Counted from the stretch's first letter, positions 1-8,588 are shown. The stretch is DNA of 64,000 bases from 62-47 sp051954235 (GCA_051954235.1 JBQCHY010000004.1:1-64000), one strand, 5' to 3'. Notes: generated by a model from the letters alone, not told the origin. Numbers and translations: made by a program.

Positions 1-2
1 AG

Positions 3-107
3 ATCGCCTGGCGCAACGGCTTCGCGCTCGCCGCAAGTTTCGAAGGCGAGTTCTCCAACAACGTCACCAGCTACACCGGCAAGGGCACGCTGCGCTACGC
101 GTGGTGA
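3..107 (+). CDS. Autotransporter outer-membrane beta-barrel, C-terminal fragment
   Basis: Only the last 34 residues are in the window; the gene begins upstream. The reading frame starting at base 3 is open to TGA at 105-107. It shows alternating hydrophobic and polar residues and ends in R-Y-A-W. A terminal beta-strand closed by an aromatic residue is what BAM-inserted outer-membrane barrels carry, and the G-K-G-x-x-R-Y-x-W ending resembles autotransporter-domain proteins of Bradyrhizobium relatives. The passenger is not visible, so the substrate or role cannot be stated. Another outer-membrane barrel is possible. Confidence 0.55.
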   Translation: MAWRNGFALAASFEGEFSNNVTSYTGKGTLRYAW

Positions 108-828
108 GGCGCGCGAAATATCCGATGAAGTGAGCGCGGGCTGGCGCTGGCGCGTCAGGCTGACCTTTGCCCATCTAGAGCATTTTCGAGTTGAATTGAA
201 TCGTCCCGGATGATGCATCACCTCTCCCCCATAGCCCGTCGAAGACGGGCGTAAACGCCCTTTCGGGGAGAGGTCGGAGCCGCAGGCTCCGGGTGAGGGG
301 ATCGAGCATCATTGAGGCTGTAACCCCTCACCCCAACCCTCTCCCAATGGGAGAGGGAGCGTGCACCGTTTCGTCGCAGATGTTTCCATCAAAATCCAAA
401 ACGCTCTAGCTATTGAGACTGCCGTCATCCGGCATACGCCTGACATAAATGCGGTGCGCATTTATTCGGGCTGGCGAGCGCGATGCTCGACGGCACAGTT
501 GGTCCGCAAGGTACGTGCGCGAGAATACCATTGCAGCCTCGACCAAGATCACGATTCGAGGTATCTGCGTTGACATAACAACCAAGGGGCTGGCCAGATC
601 GTTGGCGGCGAGATAAATGAAGGAACCCAAAGATCCTGACCGAGCGATTGTCTGACACGACCGTCTTGAGACGCGCGTGTGATCCGGCGTCGGGAGGAAT
701 GCAGCTCCAATAGGCAACATGTATGCGAGATGCGGCCTCCGCTCCGCTCGTGTCGGAATCTATTGCGGCGATTGTTGCGGCCTCTGTCTCAGGGTAAACG
801 GTCATGGCCCTTTTAATGGTCGGGTACA
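108..828. other. Gene-free stretch between barrel gene and bioM
   Basis: About 720 bases without a convincing gene. The first part holds the MITE-like repeat at 175-410. The rest, about 411-828, contains only short overlapping ORFs on both strands without recognisable motifs. I looked for a BioR box (TTATMKATAA type) before bioM and did not see one, and no clear sigma-70 promoter stands out. Confidence 0.5.
175..410. repeat. MITE-like palindromic intergenic repeat
   Basis: The element is bounded by imperfect terminal inverted repeats: CTAGAGCATTTTCGA at 175-189 and, reading inward from 410 on the other strand, a copy matching at 13 of 15 positions. Inside are CTCTCCC-type blocks in both orientations (about 222-275 and 325-360) and a small hairpin around 237-262, so a transcript would fold strongly. 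There is no coding sequence. The CTCTCCC modules recur at 35405-35516. Elements of this look are common between genes in Bradyrhizobium and relatives. Confidence 0.6.
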
Positions 829-1596
829 GTGTCGAGTGTCGTGCAAGAGTTCCCTTCCGCAACCGGGATGAGTGAGTTGGTGTCGGCCGGTAAGATTGTC
901 TTTGAACGCGTAGAGGTGCGGCGCGCGAATCGCCAGCTTCTTTCGATACCTGCGCTTCGCCTCGACGATCAGCGGATCGGCGTGATCGGCGACAATGGGT
1001 CCGGCAAAAGCACCATGCTGCGGTTGATCAACGGTCTGCTGTTGCCGAGCAGCGGACGGGTTGTGGTCGCGGGGCTCGAGACCGCGCGTCATCGCAAGGA
1101 ATTGCCGGCGCAGGTTGGTTTCGTCTTTCAGAATCCGGATCACCAGCTGATTTTCCCGACCGTGGGCGAAGAGATTGCGTTCGGATTGACCGAGCGCGGG
1201 ATGCCGGCGCGTCAGGCGCGGCATCAGGCGCTGGCGTTGCTGGAGCAACACGGCTGCACCGGATGGGCGGATCGCAACGTCAATGAACTGTCCGGTGGCC
1301 AGAAGCAGCTTGTCTGTATTCTGGCGGTGCTCGCAACGGAGCCCTCGATCCTGCTGATGGACGAGCCGTTCTCGAGTCTTGACCTTCCGACCCGTCTCAC
1401 GCTGTCGCGCAAGATCATGAGCCTGCCGCAGCAGATCGTCATGGCATCCCACGATCTCGAATTGCTCGCGCGGTTCGATCGGGTGATCTGGCTCGATGCG
1501 GGCCGCGTTCGTGAAGACGGCTCACCCTCCGACGTATTGCCGGCCTATCGCGTGCATGCGGCGATGGCGGCCGAAGCGGACCTCGTCACAGCATGA
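829..1596 (+). CDS. bioM: BioM, ATPase of ECF-type biotin transporter
   Basis: Energy-coupling ATPase (CbiO/EcfA family) that powers biotin import with BioN and BioY. Counting from the GTG at 829 (255 aa), the Walker A G-D-N-G-S-G-K-S is at residues 54-61, the Q-loop glutamine in F-V-F-Q-N-P near 101, the signature L-S-G-G-Q at 154-158, and the Walker B I-L-L-M-D-E-P at 174-180. Residues 1-13 look unconserved, so the ATG at 868 (242 aa) is an equally good or better start; neither has a clear ribosome-binding site. The stop overlaps the bioN start (ATGATGA), indicating translational coupling. The biotin assignment rests on the neighbouring BioY. Confidence 0.88.
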   Translation: MSSVVQEFPSATGMSELVSAGKIVFERVEVRRANRQLLSIPALRLDDQRIGVIGDNGSGKSTMLRLINGLLLPSSGRVVVAGLETARHRKELPAQVGFVFQNPDHQLIFPTVGEEIAFGLTERGMPARQARHQALALLEQHGCTGWADRNVNELSGGQKQLVCILAVLATEPSILLMDEPFSSLDLPTRLTLSRKIMSLPQQIVMASHDLELLARFDRVIWLDAGRVREDGSPSDVLPAYRVHAAMAAEADLVTA

Positions 1597-2219
1597 TGAC
1601 CGACGGCCTCGCGCCAAAGACCTGGCTGCATCGTGTGCCTGCGGGTTTCAAGCTCGCCTGCCTTGCGCTGTTCAGCCTGTTGCTGCTGCCGGTCGACGAC
1701 TGGCGGATACTGGCCGGTGTGCTGGCCACGGTTCTTGCTGTCTATGCCGGATTCGGGCGCGCCGGGTTCGCGCGGCTGGCCTTGCTGCGGCCGTTACTTC
1801 CGCTGCTCGTCATCGTCGGCGGTGTCCAGGCGCTGTCCAGCAGCTGGCACGCGGGCGCCGTGGTCAGCCTGCGGTTGCTGGCGATGCTTCTGCTCGCCGA
1901 TCTCGTCAGCATGACCACCACGATGAGCGCGCTGATGGATGTGCTTGCGCCATTCTTCAACCTGCTCCGACCGCTCGGCGTCAATCCACGCAAGATGGCG
2001 CTTGCGGTGGCGCTCGTGTTGCGCTTTGTCCCGGTGCTGATGACGCGATGGCGCGCTCGCGAGGAAGCCTGGAAGGCGAGGACTCATCGTCGCGTTCCGG
2101 TGCGGCTGGTGGCCGTGTTCCTCGCCGATATTCTTCAGTTGGCGGATCGCGTTGCGGAATCGCTCGATGCAAGGGGCTTCGATACCGCCATCGCCGATCG
2201 CCGACGCAAGCGTTCATAG
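1593..2219 (+). CDS. bioN: BioN, transmembrane coupling subunit of biotin ECF transporter
   Basis: T component (EcfT/CbiQ family) of 208 aa that links the BioM ATPase to BioY in the inner membrane. There are several strongly hydrophobic segments between about residues 15 and 140. They are followed by a basic cytoplasmic stretch with the R-W-R-A-R-E-E-A-W-K-A-R motif near 152-163, which matches the A-R-x type coupling helix that contacts the ATPase in this family. The ATG overlaps the bioM stop. bioY follows after 9 bases. The order M-N-Y is that of the characterised rhizobial and Rhodobacter operons. Confidence 0.87.
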   Translation: MMTDGLAPKTWLHRVPAGFKLACLALFSLLLLPVDDWRILAGVLATVLAVYAGFGRAGFARLALLRPLLPLLVIVGGVQALSSSWHAGAVVSLRLLAMLLLADLVSMTTTMSALMDVLAPFFNLLRPLGVNPRKMALAVALVLRFVPVLMTRWRAREEAWKARTHRRVPVRLVAVFLADILQLADRVAESLDARGFDTAIADRRRKRS

Positions 2220-2228
2220 GAGAACGAC

Positions 2229-2783
2229 ATGGAATCGCGGGCCGTTGTCCGTATTGCCCTGATGGCAGCCGTCATCGGCGTGCTGGGAATGCTTCCCGGC
2301 GTCGTGCTGCCGATCGCCATGGGCGTGCCGATCACGGCGCAGACGCTCGGCGTCATGCTGGCCGGGATCATCCTCGGCGCGCGTCATGGCGCGCTGGCGG
2401 TGCTGCTGTTCCTGTTCGTGGTGCTGCTCGGCGCGCCGCTTTTGTCGGGCGGTCGCGGCGGACTCGGTGTGCTGTTCGGGCCGTCGGTCGGCTTCCTGCT
2501 GGGCTTCGTGCCCGCCGCCTTCGTCTCCGGAATGGTGATGGAGCGGCTCAAGACGTTGCCGGTGTTCGCGGCCGCGCTGGTCGCCGCGGCTACCGGAGGC
2601 ATCGTCGTGGAGTATGCCTGCGGTGTCGCCGGCCTGATGGCGATGGCGCGCATGAGCCTGACGCAGGCGCTTCTCGCCACCGCCGTCTTCGTGCCCGGCG
2701 ATCTCCTGAAGGCCTTGGCGACCGCCTTCGTTGCGGAAGCCTCGTATCGCGGTTATCCGGCCGCCATCGCGAGCAGGGCGTGA
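2229..2783 (+). CDS. bioY: BioY, biotin-binding S component
   Basis: Substrate-capture membrane protein of 184 aa. The diagnostic BioY stretch is clear: P-I-T-A-Q-T-L-G-V-M-L-A-G near residues 36-48, then a G-A-R-H-G-A-L turn, and a glycine-rich G-G-x-G-x-L-F-G-P-S-x-G-F segment near 77-93. About six hydrophobic segments span the membrane. A good ribosome-binding site (AGGAG, 2219-2223) precedes the ATG. Its TGA overlaps the GTG start of the next gene, so transporter and acyl-CoA ligase are probably made from one message. BioY can work alone or with BioMN. Confidence 0.92.
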   Translation: MESRAVVRIALMAAVIGVLGMLPGVVLPIAMGVPITAQTLGVMLAGIILGARHGALAVLLFLFVVLLGAPLLSGGRGGLGVLFGPSVGFLLGFVPAAFVSGMVMERLKTLPVFAAALVAAATGGIVVEYACGVAGLMAMARMSLTQALLATAVFVPGDLLKALATAFVAEASYRGYPAAIASRA

Positions 2784-4288
2784 CCGACGGCTCGACCATC
2801 ACCGCAACATTGGCGCGGCACGCCCGCGCGCGGCCTGACCGCGTCGCCGTGATTTGCGACGGCCACGCGATCGCGTGGCGCGAACTCGATCAAGCCGTGG
2901 AGCGTCTCGCCGCGCATCTTGCAAGGGTGGTGCCGGCAAAGCGCGGCGTCGCGCTGCATCTGCCGAACGGGCCGGCGCTGGTGCTGCTGTTTCTCGCGGC
3001 CGCGCGTGCAGGGCGGGAGGCGCAGATCCTCGATCCGAACTGGCCCATCGAGACGACGCAACTGGCGATCGGGGAATTGTCGCCGGGACTTGTCATCAGT
3101 CACGATCCGGCATTGGCGGCCGACGGCGGTGCGTTGAGTCTGGCCGATCCGCATGGCCCGTTCGAGACGGTCGCGGAAGCGGTCGGTGCAAGCGCCGCGT
3201 TCGAGGCGGTGCCGGAGCCTGATCCATTGGCGCCGTTCTATGTCGGCTTCACCTCAGGCTCGACCGGCGTGCCGAAGGGATATCGACGCCATCATCTGTC
3301 GTGGGTCGAGAGCTTTCGCGCCGGGGATCGAGAGTTCGACATCGGCCCCGACGACATCGTGCTCGCGCCCGGCGCGCTGACGCATTCGCTGTTTCTCTAT
3401 GGGCTTGCGCATGGACTTTATGTCGGCGCGACCGTCATCCTGTGTCGGCAGTTCCGCCCCAACCTGGTGTGCAAGCTGATCGCGGCGCATCGGGCGAGCG
3501 TGCTTTATGGCGTGCCGACCCAGCTTGAAATGATCGTCGAGGCGGCCGCGCGCGAGAACGCACCACTATTTGCCTCGATGCGCTGGATCCTATCCTCCGG
3601 CGCAAAATGGCAGGGCCGCGCGATGGACGATCTGCGCGCGCATTTTCCGCGAGCGCGCTTTGCCGAGTTCTATGGCGCCTCCGAGCTCAGTTTCATCACC
3701 GTTGCGAAGGACGACGAGGACGTGCCGCCGGATTCGGTCGGGCGTGCGTTCTCCGGTGTCGATCTTTCGATTCGGGATCATCTGGGGCATCGTCTGCCGC
3801 CGGGTGAGTCCGGACAGGTCTTCGTGGCCAGTCCCTTCGTCTTCATCGATTATGCCTGCGGGAGCACAACTGCGCTCTTGCGCGACGGAGAGGCGATGTC
3901 GGTCGGCGATATCGGCTTGCTCGACGCGCGCGGTTATCTGCATCTTGTCGGCCGCGCCAGCCGGATGATCATCACCTCGGGCAAGAACGTGCATCCGGAA
4001 GAGATCGAGCGCGTGCTCGAGAGCCATCGTGCTGTGATGGCGGCGGCGGTGCTCGGCGTCCATGACGATCGCCGGGGCGAGCGACTGGTGGCGTTGCTCA
4101 GGCTCGATCCGAAAATATCCGTCACCTCGGCGGACCTGATCGGCCATGCCCGCGATCACCTGCCGCTCTACAAGATTCCGCGTCGCTTCGCGCTGCCGCC
4201 GCGATGGCCGCTGACGTCGTCCGGCAAGAACGATTTTCAGGCGCTGCACCGCATCTTCGACAGCGAAGCCTGCGAGGTGCTGCCGTGA
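2780..4288 (+). CDS. AMP-forming acyl-CoA ligase of the biotin-transport operon
   Basis: Class I adenylate-forming enzyme of 502 aa that would activate a carboxylic acid as acyl-AMP and pass it to CoA. The P-loop-like F-T-S-G-S-T-G-V-P-K-G lies near residues 156-166, G-A-S-E-L near 299, the hinge and adenylation motif G-D-I-G-L-L-D-x-R-G-Y-L near 376, and the C-terminal catalytic lysine in S-S-G-K-N-D-F near 483. The GTG start at 2780 overlaps the bioY TGA, and its own TGA overlaps the thiolase GTG. A bioY-ligase-thiolase arrangement also occurs in the Bacillus subtilis yhfUTS operon. The substrate is unknown; a pimeloyl-like or other acyl precursor is only a guess. Confidence 0.82.
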   Translation: MTDGSTITATLARHARARPDRVAVICDGHAIAWRELDQAVERLAAHLARVVPAKRGVALHLPNGPALVLLFLAAARAGREAQILDPNWPIETTQLAIGELSPGLVISHDPALAADGGALSLADPHGPFETVAEAVGASAAFEAVPEPDPLAPFYVGFTSGSTGVPKGYRRHHLSWVESFRAGDREFDIGPDDIVLAPGALTHSLFLYGLAHGLYVGATVILCRQFRPNLVCKLIAAHRASVLYGVPTQLEMIVEAAARENAPLFASMRWILSSGAKWQGRAMDDLRAHFPRARFAEFYGASELSFITVAKDDEDVPPDSVGRAFSGVDLSIRDHLGHRLPPGESGQVFVASPFVFIDYACGSTTALLRDGEAMSVGDIGLLDARGYLHLVGRASRMIITSGKNVHPEEIERVLESHRAVMAAAVLGVHDDRRGERLVALLRLDPKISVTSADLIGHARDHLPLYKIPRRFALPPRWPLTSSGKNDFQALHRIFDSEACEVLP

Positions 4289-5409
4289 GCGCGGCGTATC
4301 TCGTTGCCGCGCGTCGCACAGCGGTCGCGCCGCGCAACGGCGCGTTCAAAGCGGTCGAAGCCGACGAACTCGGCGAAGCGCCGATCTGCGCGGTGTTGTC
4401 CGATGCCGGTATCGCGCCGGATGCGATCGACGACGTGATCTTCGGCAATGCGCTGTATGCCGGCGGCAATCCGGCGCGGCTTGCCGCGTTGCGGGCCGGG
4501 CTGCCGGATCGCGTTCCGGCGCTGACCATCGACAGCCAATGCTGCGGCGGACTCGATGCGATCATGATGGCGGCCGACCGGATCGCAAGCGGAGCCGATG
4601 CCGTCATCGCCGGCGGCGTCGAGAGTTTCAGCCGAGCGCCGCTGCGGGCGCGGCGGCCGCGCGAAGCCGGCGAGGCGCCGCAGCCTTATGACAGGCCGCC
4701 GTTCGCGCCGTGGCCGGAGCGCGATCCGGATATGATCGCTGCTGCCGGGACACTGGCGGAGAGGTTCGATATTCCGCGGAACAGGCAGGATGCGTTCGCG
4801 ATCGCCAGCCATCGCAAGGCCATCGCGAATCCTCCGGGCGATGGCGAGATCGCGCCATTGGCCGGATTGATACGCGATGCCTTTCCCCGTGCATTGACCG
4901 AGTCATTGTGCGCGCGTTTGCCGCCGATCGCGGGCGGTCCGTCCTTCGGCGTGACGCGCGCCACGGTGGCGGTGGAAGCCGATGCCGCCGCCGCCGTGCT
5001 GGTGGTGTCGGAAGCCATGCTGCAGCGTCTCGATGCCGCGCGTCCGCTGCGCGTCGTGGCGGCGAGCCGATGCGGCGGCGATCCTGCGATGCCCGGCATC
5101 GCCCCGATCGCTGCGGCTCGAAAACTGCTCGCGGCCCGGCAGATCGCTCCTGAGACGGTCGCGGTGGCCGAAATCATGGAGGCCTTTGCAGCGCAGGCCA
5201 TCGCCTGTGCCGAAGGAATCGGCGTTGCGGAATCGGCGCTCAACCGTGGCGGCGGCGCACTGGCGCGCGGCCATCCGATCGGCGCATCGGGCGCGATCCT
5301 TGCCGTGCGACTGTGGCACGAAATGCAGCGTGAGGCGGCGGGAGCGCTCGGACTGGCAGCGATCGCCGCAGCCGGAGGACTCGGAAGCGCGCTGCTCGTA
5401 ACGATTTGA
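4285..5409 (+). CDS. Thiolase-family protein with degenerate C-terminal active site
   Basis: Short thiolase relative (374 aa; usual length about 390-400). The nucleophilic cysteine is present in S-Q-C-C-G-G-L-D near residue 81. The histidine loop is present in G-H-P-I-G-A-S-G, and M-E-A-F-A replaces the common N-E-A-F-A. The C-terminal C-x-G-G-x-G motif reads A-A-G-G-L-G, so the second catalytic cysteine appears to be alanine. The protein may therefore not do normal thiolysis or Claisen condensation. The GTG start at 4285 overlaps the ligase stop. It is placed between a CoA ligase and a MaoC-like hydratase, and may be a YhfS-like partner. Confidence 0.75.
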   Translation: MSAAYLVAARRTAVAPRNGAFKAVEADELGEAPICAVLSDAGIAPDAIDDVIFGNALYAGGNPARLAALRAGLPDRVPALTIDSQCCGGLDAIMMAADRIASGADAVIAGGVESFSRAPLRARRPREAGEAPQPYDRPPFAPWPERDPDMIAAAGTLAERFDIPRNRQDAFAIASHRKAIANPPGDGEIAPLAGLIRDAFPRALTESLCARLPPIAGGPSFGVTRATVAVEADAAAAVLVVSEAMLQRLDAARPLRVVAASRCGGDPAMPGIAPIAAARKLLAARQIAPETVAVAEIMEAFAAQAIACAEGIGVAESALNRGGGALARGHPIGASGAILAVRLWHEMQREAAGALGLAAIAAAGGLGSALLVTI

Positions 5410-5423
5410 CGAAAGGCATCGAG

Positions 5424-5924
5424 ATGAGCGAAGCGGAGCGCGAGCAAGCATCGCCGGGTGTGGGCACGCCGTTGCGCGTCGCAAGCGCGATCGAACTTGC
5501 CGCGGTCGTCGGCCGCGAATTCGCACCGAGCCGATGGCTCGCGGTGACGCAGGACGAGATCGACCGCTTCGTCGCGCTGACTGGCGACCGCAACTGGATA
5601 CACACCGATGTCGCGCGTACGGCGCGCGAGTTGCCGGGAGCAAAGACGGTCGTGCCCGGCCAGCTTCTTCTCGCCCTCGTGCCGGGTCTGCTTCAGGAGA
5701 CCTATCAGGTGACAGGCTCGGAGCAGGGACAAGCCGCGACACTTCGCAACGTCCGGTTTCGTCACGCTGTTCATTCCGGCGATACGTTCCGACTTCGCGC
5801 GCGGCTGACGCTGGTCAAGCAGCGACAGCGTTTCGTGCAGGTCGATACGATGTGCGATCTCGAACTGGCGTCCGGCCGAAAGGCGCTGACATCGCAACGC
5901 ACGGATGTCTTTTTGACTGAATAG
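5424..5924 (+). CDS. MaoC-like (R)-specific hydratase
   Basis: Hot-dog fold protein of 166 aa. The MaoC hydratase signature is visible: D-E-I-D-R-F-V-A-L-T-G-D-R-N-W-I-H-T-D, which contains the catalytic Asp and His found in (R)-enoyl-CoA hydratases, followed by the V-V-P-G-Q-L-L-L substrate-pocket stretch. I chose the ATG at 5424, preceded by GAAAGG, over an in-frame TTG at 5406 that overlaps the thiolase stop. It is the last gene of the bioMNY operon and would hydrate the 2-enoyl form of the acyl-CoA made by the ligase. The physiological substrate is unknown. Confidence 0.78.
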   Translation: MSEAEREQASPGVGTPLRVASAIELAAVVGREFAPSRWLAVTQDEIDRFVALTGDRNWIHTDVARTARELPGAKTVVPGQLLLALVPGLLQETYQVTGSEQGQAATLRNVRFRHAVHSGDTFRLRARLTLVKQRQRFVQVDTMCDLELASGRKALTSQRTDVFLTE

Positions 5925-6320
5925 AAGTCGTGCGAACATACTCATAGAATTCGATCGGGCGAAACTCACGGCGAGTTCGATATGCTCGAATACACCAACG
6001 CGAATCCAGGACGGTAAAACCCGTCGTGCAGCATCGGGCCGAACGTTCCTGGCGGCCGATTGCCATGGAATTGTTGTCTATCGGCGCGCGTGGGCTGATC
6101 ATCAGCCTCCTTCAGCAATGCCGGCGCGCATGAAGCAAAACCGAGCGCCGAACTCTCGCTGGCTGAATTCGAGGGCGGCGAACGACGTCAGTCAGCCAGT
6201 CGATTGCCTCAAGACATTGTGTCCCAATATGATGGACATATTGTCCATGTATATCAATTGCATAGTTGGATATTCTGGAGGCGCGAGACATTTTCCGATC
6301 GTGTGACGGGAGCCACGAAG
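5925..6320. other. Intergenic region before the YdeP-type gene
   Basis: About 400 bases without a supported gene. The only structure I see is the pair of TGTCC palindromes at 6212-6246. Small ORFs here (for example 6118-6306) show no motifs and overlap the regulatory palindromes. Confidence 0.45.
6212..6246. promoter_or_regulatory. Paired palindromic operator upstream of the YdeP-type gene
   Basis: ATGGACA-TAT-TGTCCAT at 6232-6248 has two perfect 7-bp arms; its core GGACATATTGTCC occupies 6234-6246, centre 6240. A weaker copy at 6212-6224 (centre 6218) matches GGACAANTTGTCC at 9 of 12 positions. The 22-bp centre spacing is close to the 23 bp seen in the two sigma-54 upstream sites of this window. 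No TGGC-TTGC promoter lies at the expected distance, so the mode of action is open. Confidence 0.55.
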
Positions 6321-8588
6321 ATGGCCGGCAGCAAGCCCCGGTTCAGGGCCTATAATCATCCAGCGGGCGGATGGGGCGCCGCTGCCGCGACCGCGAAGAT
6401 TCTTCTCGAGCAGAGCGTCGTCACCAAGGGCTCGCGTGCGCTTCTGTCGATGAACCAGCCGGGCGGTTTCAAGTGTCCGAGTTGCGCGTTCCCCGATGTA
6501 GAATGCAAGAAGACGCTCGACTTCTGTGAGAACGGCGCGAAGGCGTTAGCCTTCGAAGCAACGAAATTCCGGGTCACGCGCGAGTTCTTCGAAAAGCATA
6601 CCGTCTCGGAGTTGATGGAACAATCGGACCACTGGCTCGAGATGCAGGGGCGCTTGACCGAGCCGATGCGTTACGACGCCACGTCCGATCGCTACGTGCC
6701 GTGCGATTGGGACAGTGCGTTTGCGCTGGTCGGACAGCATCTGCGGGCGCTTCAGAGTCCGGACCAAGCTGAGTTCTACACTTCGGGCCGCACGCCAAAT
6801 GAGGCGGCGTTTCTGTATTCGATTTTTGTCCGCGAGTTCGGCACCAACAACTTTCCCGATTGTTCCAACATGTGCCACGAGCCGACCAGCCGCGGCTTGC
6901 CGCCGGCCATCGGCGTCGGCAAGGGCACGGTGATCATGGAGGATTTCGATCACACCGAAGCCATTTTCGTGATCGGCCAGAACACCGGCACCAACTCGCC
7001 GCGCATGATGAGCAATCTGGTCGAGGCCCGCAAACGCGGCGTGCCGATTGTTGCCGTCAACCCGATGCCCGAGCGCGCCCTCGTTCGCTTCGCGGACCCG
7101 CAGGACGTGCTGCAAATGGCAACATTCGGCTCGACCAAGGTCGCTAGCGAGTTCGTTCACATTCGGATCGGCGGCGATCTTGCCTTGCTGAAAGGCATGA
7201 TGAAGGTGATCTTCGAGCGCGAGGCGCAAGGCGAGAATATCATCGACCGGGAGTTCATCCGCGAGCACACCGTTGGGTTGGACGCCATCCGCGAAGAGGT
7301 GATGTCGCAATCCTGGGCAGATATTGTCGAAGTTTCCGGACTGGACGAAGCCCAAATCCGTCGCTGCGCCGAAATCTACATCCGTTCGCGCGCCACCATG
7401 ATCTGCTATGGCATGGGTTTGACCCAGCATCAGGAAGGGTCGCGCTTGCTGCAGCAGGTGGTGAACCTGCTTCTGCTCAAGGGCAACTTCGGCAAGCCGG
7501 GAGCGGGCATTTCTCCCATTCGCGGTCATTCGAATGTGCAAGGGGATCGAACGGTCGGCGTCGATGAGAAGCCGATGCAAGGCTATCTCGATCGTGTGCG
7601 CGATGTATTCGGTTTCGAGCCGCCGCGCGAGCCCGGCCATCATACCGTGGAATCCGTCGCGGCGATGCAAGCCGGCACGGCCAAGGTGTTCATCGGACTG
7701 GGCGGCAATTTCGTGCGCGCGGTGCCGGACACGGATCGTGCCTACGCGGCGATGCGGAAGCTCGCGCTCACGGTTGCGATCAGCACCAAGCTCAATCGCG
7801 GACATCTGGTGCACGGCCGCGACGCCTTGATCTTGCCGGTGGTCTCGCGTTCGGAGACGATCCGCACCCGCGCGGGCGAGCAGTTCGTCACCATCGAAGA
7901 TTCGATGGCGAATGTGACGGCGTCGCGCGGCGTGCTGACGCCGGCGAGCCCCCACCTTCTCCCGGAGGTCGAAATTGTCTGCCGGATCGCGCAGGCGGCG
8001 CTGCCGAACAGCAAGATCGATTGGGCGAGCTATATCGACGACTACGACCGGATCCGCGACAAGATCGCGGAAGTCTACCCGGACATCTATAGCGACTTTT
8101 CGGAGCGGATCAAAAATCCGAACGGTTTCCATCTCGACGTGCCGCCGCGTCGGCTGGTGTGGCCGACTCCTAACGGAAAAGCCAATTTCCTGCTGTTCCC
8201 CGGGCTCGAAGTTAACGCCCCGGTCGCGGACCCAGCGATGCTGCGGTTGGCGACCGTACGTTCGCACGATCAGTTCAACACCACGATCTACAGCAACAAC
8301 GATCGCTACCGCGGCGTTTACAACGATCGCATGGTGGTCTTCATGAATGCGGAGGATCGTGCGGCAAGAGGACTGGAAGACGGCGCGCGCATTGCGCTGG
8401 AGACGATCAGCGGCGACGGCGTGCAGCGGCGCGTCGACGGCTTGACCGTGCTGGACTACCCGATGCCGCGCGGCTCGATCGCCGGATACTATCCCGAACT
8501 CAATCCGCTGCTGCCGCTCGAATACTACGACGAGATCAGCGGCACGCCCGCGGCGAAATCGATTCCGGTGCGGGTCGCCGCAATATAA
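6321..8588 (+). CDS. FdhF/YdeP-family molybdopterin oxidoreductase
   Basis: Catalytic subunit (755 aa) of the formate-dehydrogenase-like, bis-MGD molybdenum family closest to E. coli YdeP (759 aa), a cytoplasmic protein linked there to acid resistance. An N-terminal cysteine cluster C-P-S-C and D-F-C-E-N-G-A-K-A near residues 53-75 could hold an Fe-S cluster. Molybdopterin-binding stretches follow (G-R-T-P-N-E-A-A-F, G-Q-N-T-G-T-N-S-P). The C-terminal dinucleotide domain contains N-N-D-R-Y-R-G. There is no twin-arginine signal. The ATG at 6321 is the first in-frame start after a stop-rich leader. It is monocistronic, with no fdhD or electron-transfer subunit nearby. The substrate is unknown. 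Confidence 0.82.
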   Translation: MAGSKPRFRAYNHPAGGWGAAAATAKILLEQSVVTKGSRALLSMNQPGGFKCPSCAFPDVECKKTLDFCENGAKALAFEATKFRVTREFFEKHTVSELMEQSDHWLEMQGRLTEPMRYDATSDRYVPCDWDSAFALVGQHLRALQSPDQAEFYTSGRTPNEAAFLYSIFVREFGTNNFPDCSNMCHEPTSRGLPPAIGVGKGTVIMEDFDHTEAIFVIGQNTGTNSPRMMSNLVEARKRGVPIVAVNPMPERALVRFADPQDVLQMATFGSTKVASEFVHIRIGGDLALLKGMMKVIFEREAQGENIIDREFIREHTVGLDAIREEVMSQSWADIVEVSGLDEAQIRRCAEIYIRSRATMICYGMGLTQHQEGSRLLQQVVNLLLLKGNFGKPGAGISPIRGHSNVQGDRTVGVDEKPMQGYLDRVRDVFGFEPPREPGHHTVESVAAMQAGTAKVFIGLGGNFVRAVPDTDRAYAAMRKLALTVAISTKLNRGHLVHGRDALILPVVSRSETIRTRAGEQFVTIEDSMANVTASRGVLTPASPHLLPEVEIVCRIAQAALPNSKIDWASYIDDYDRIRDKIAEVYPDIYSDFSERIKNPNGFHLDVPPRRLVWPTPNGKANFLLFPGLEVNAPVADPAMLRLATVRSHDQFNTTIYSNNDRYRGVYNDRMVVFMNAEDRAARGLEDGARIALETISGDGVQRRVDGLTVLDYPMPRGSIAGYYPELNPLLPLEYYDEISGTPAAKSIPVRVAAI

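Noticed and set aside
560..828. BioR or other biotin-responsive operator before bioM
   Set aside because: I looked for TTATMKATAA-type palindromes and found none. ATAA in GAGATAAATG at about 610 is not palindromic.
6260..6290. Possible sigma-54 promoter TGGATATTCTGGAGGC before the YdeP-type gene
   Set aside because: The GG-to-GC spacing is one base too long and the TTGC half is missing. The distance to the palindromes also does not fit the 59-60 bp rule seen elsewhere.
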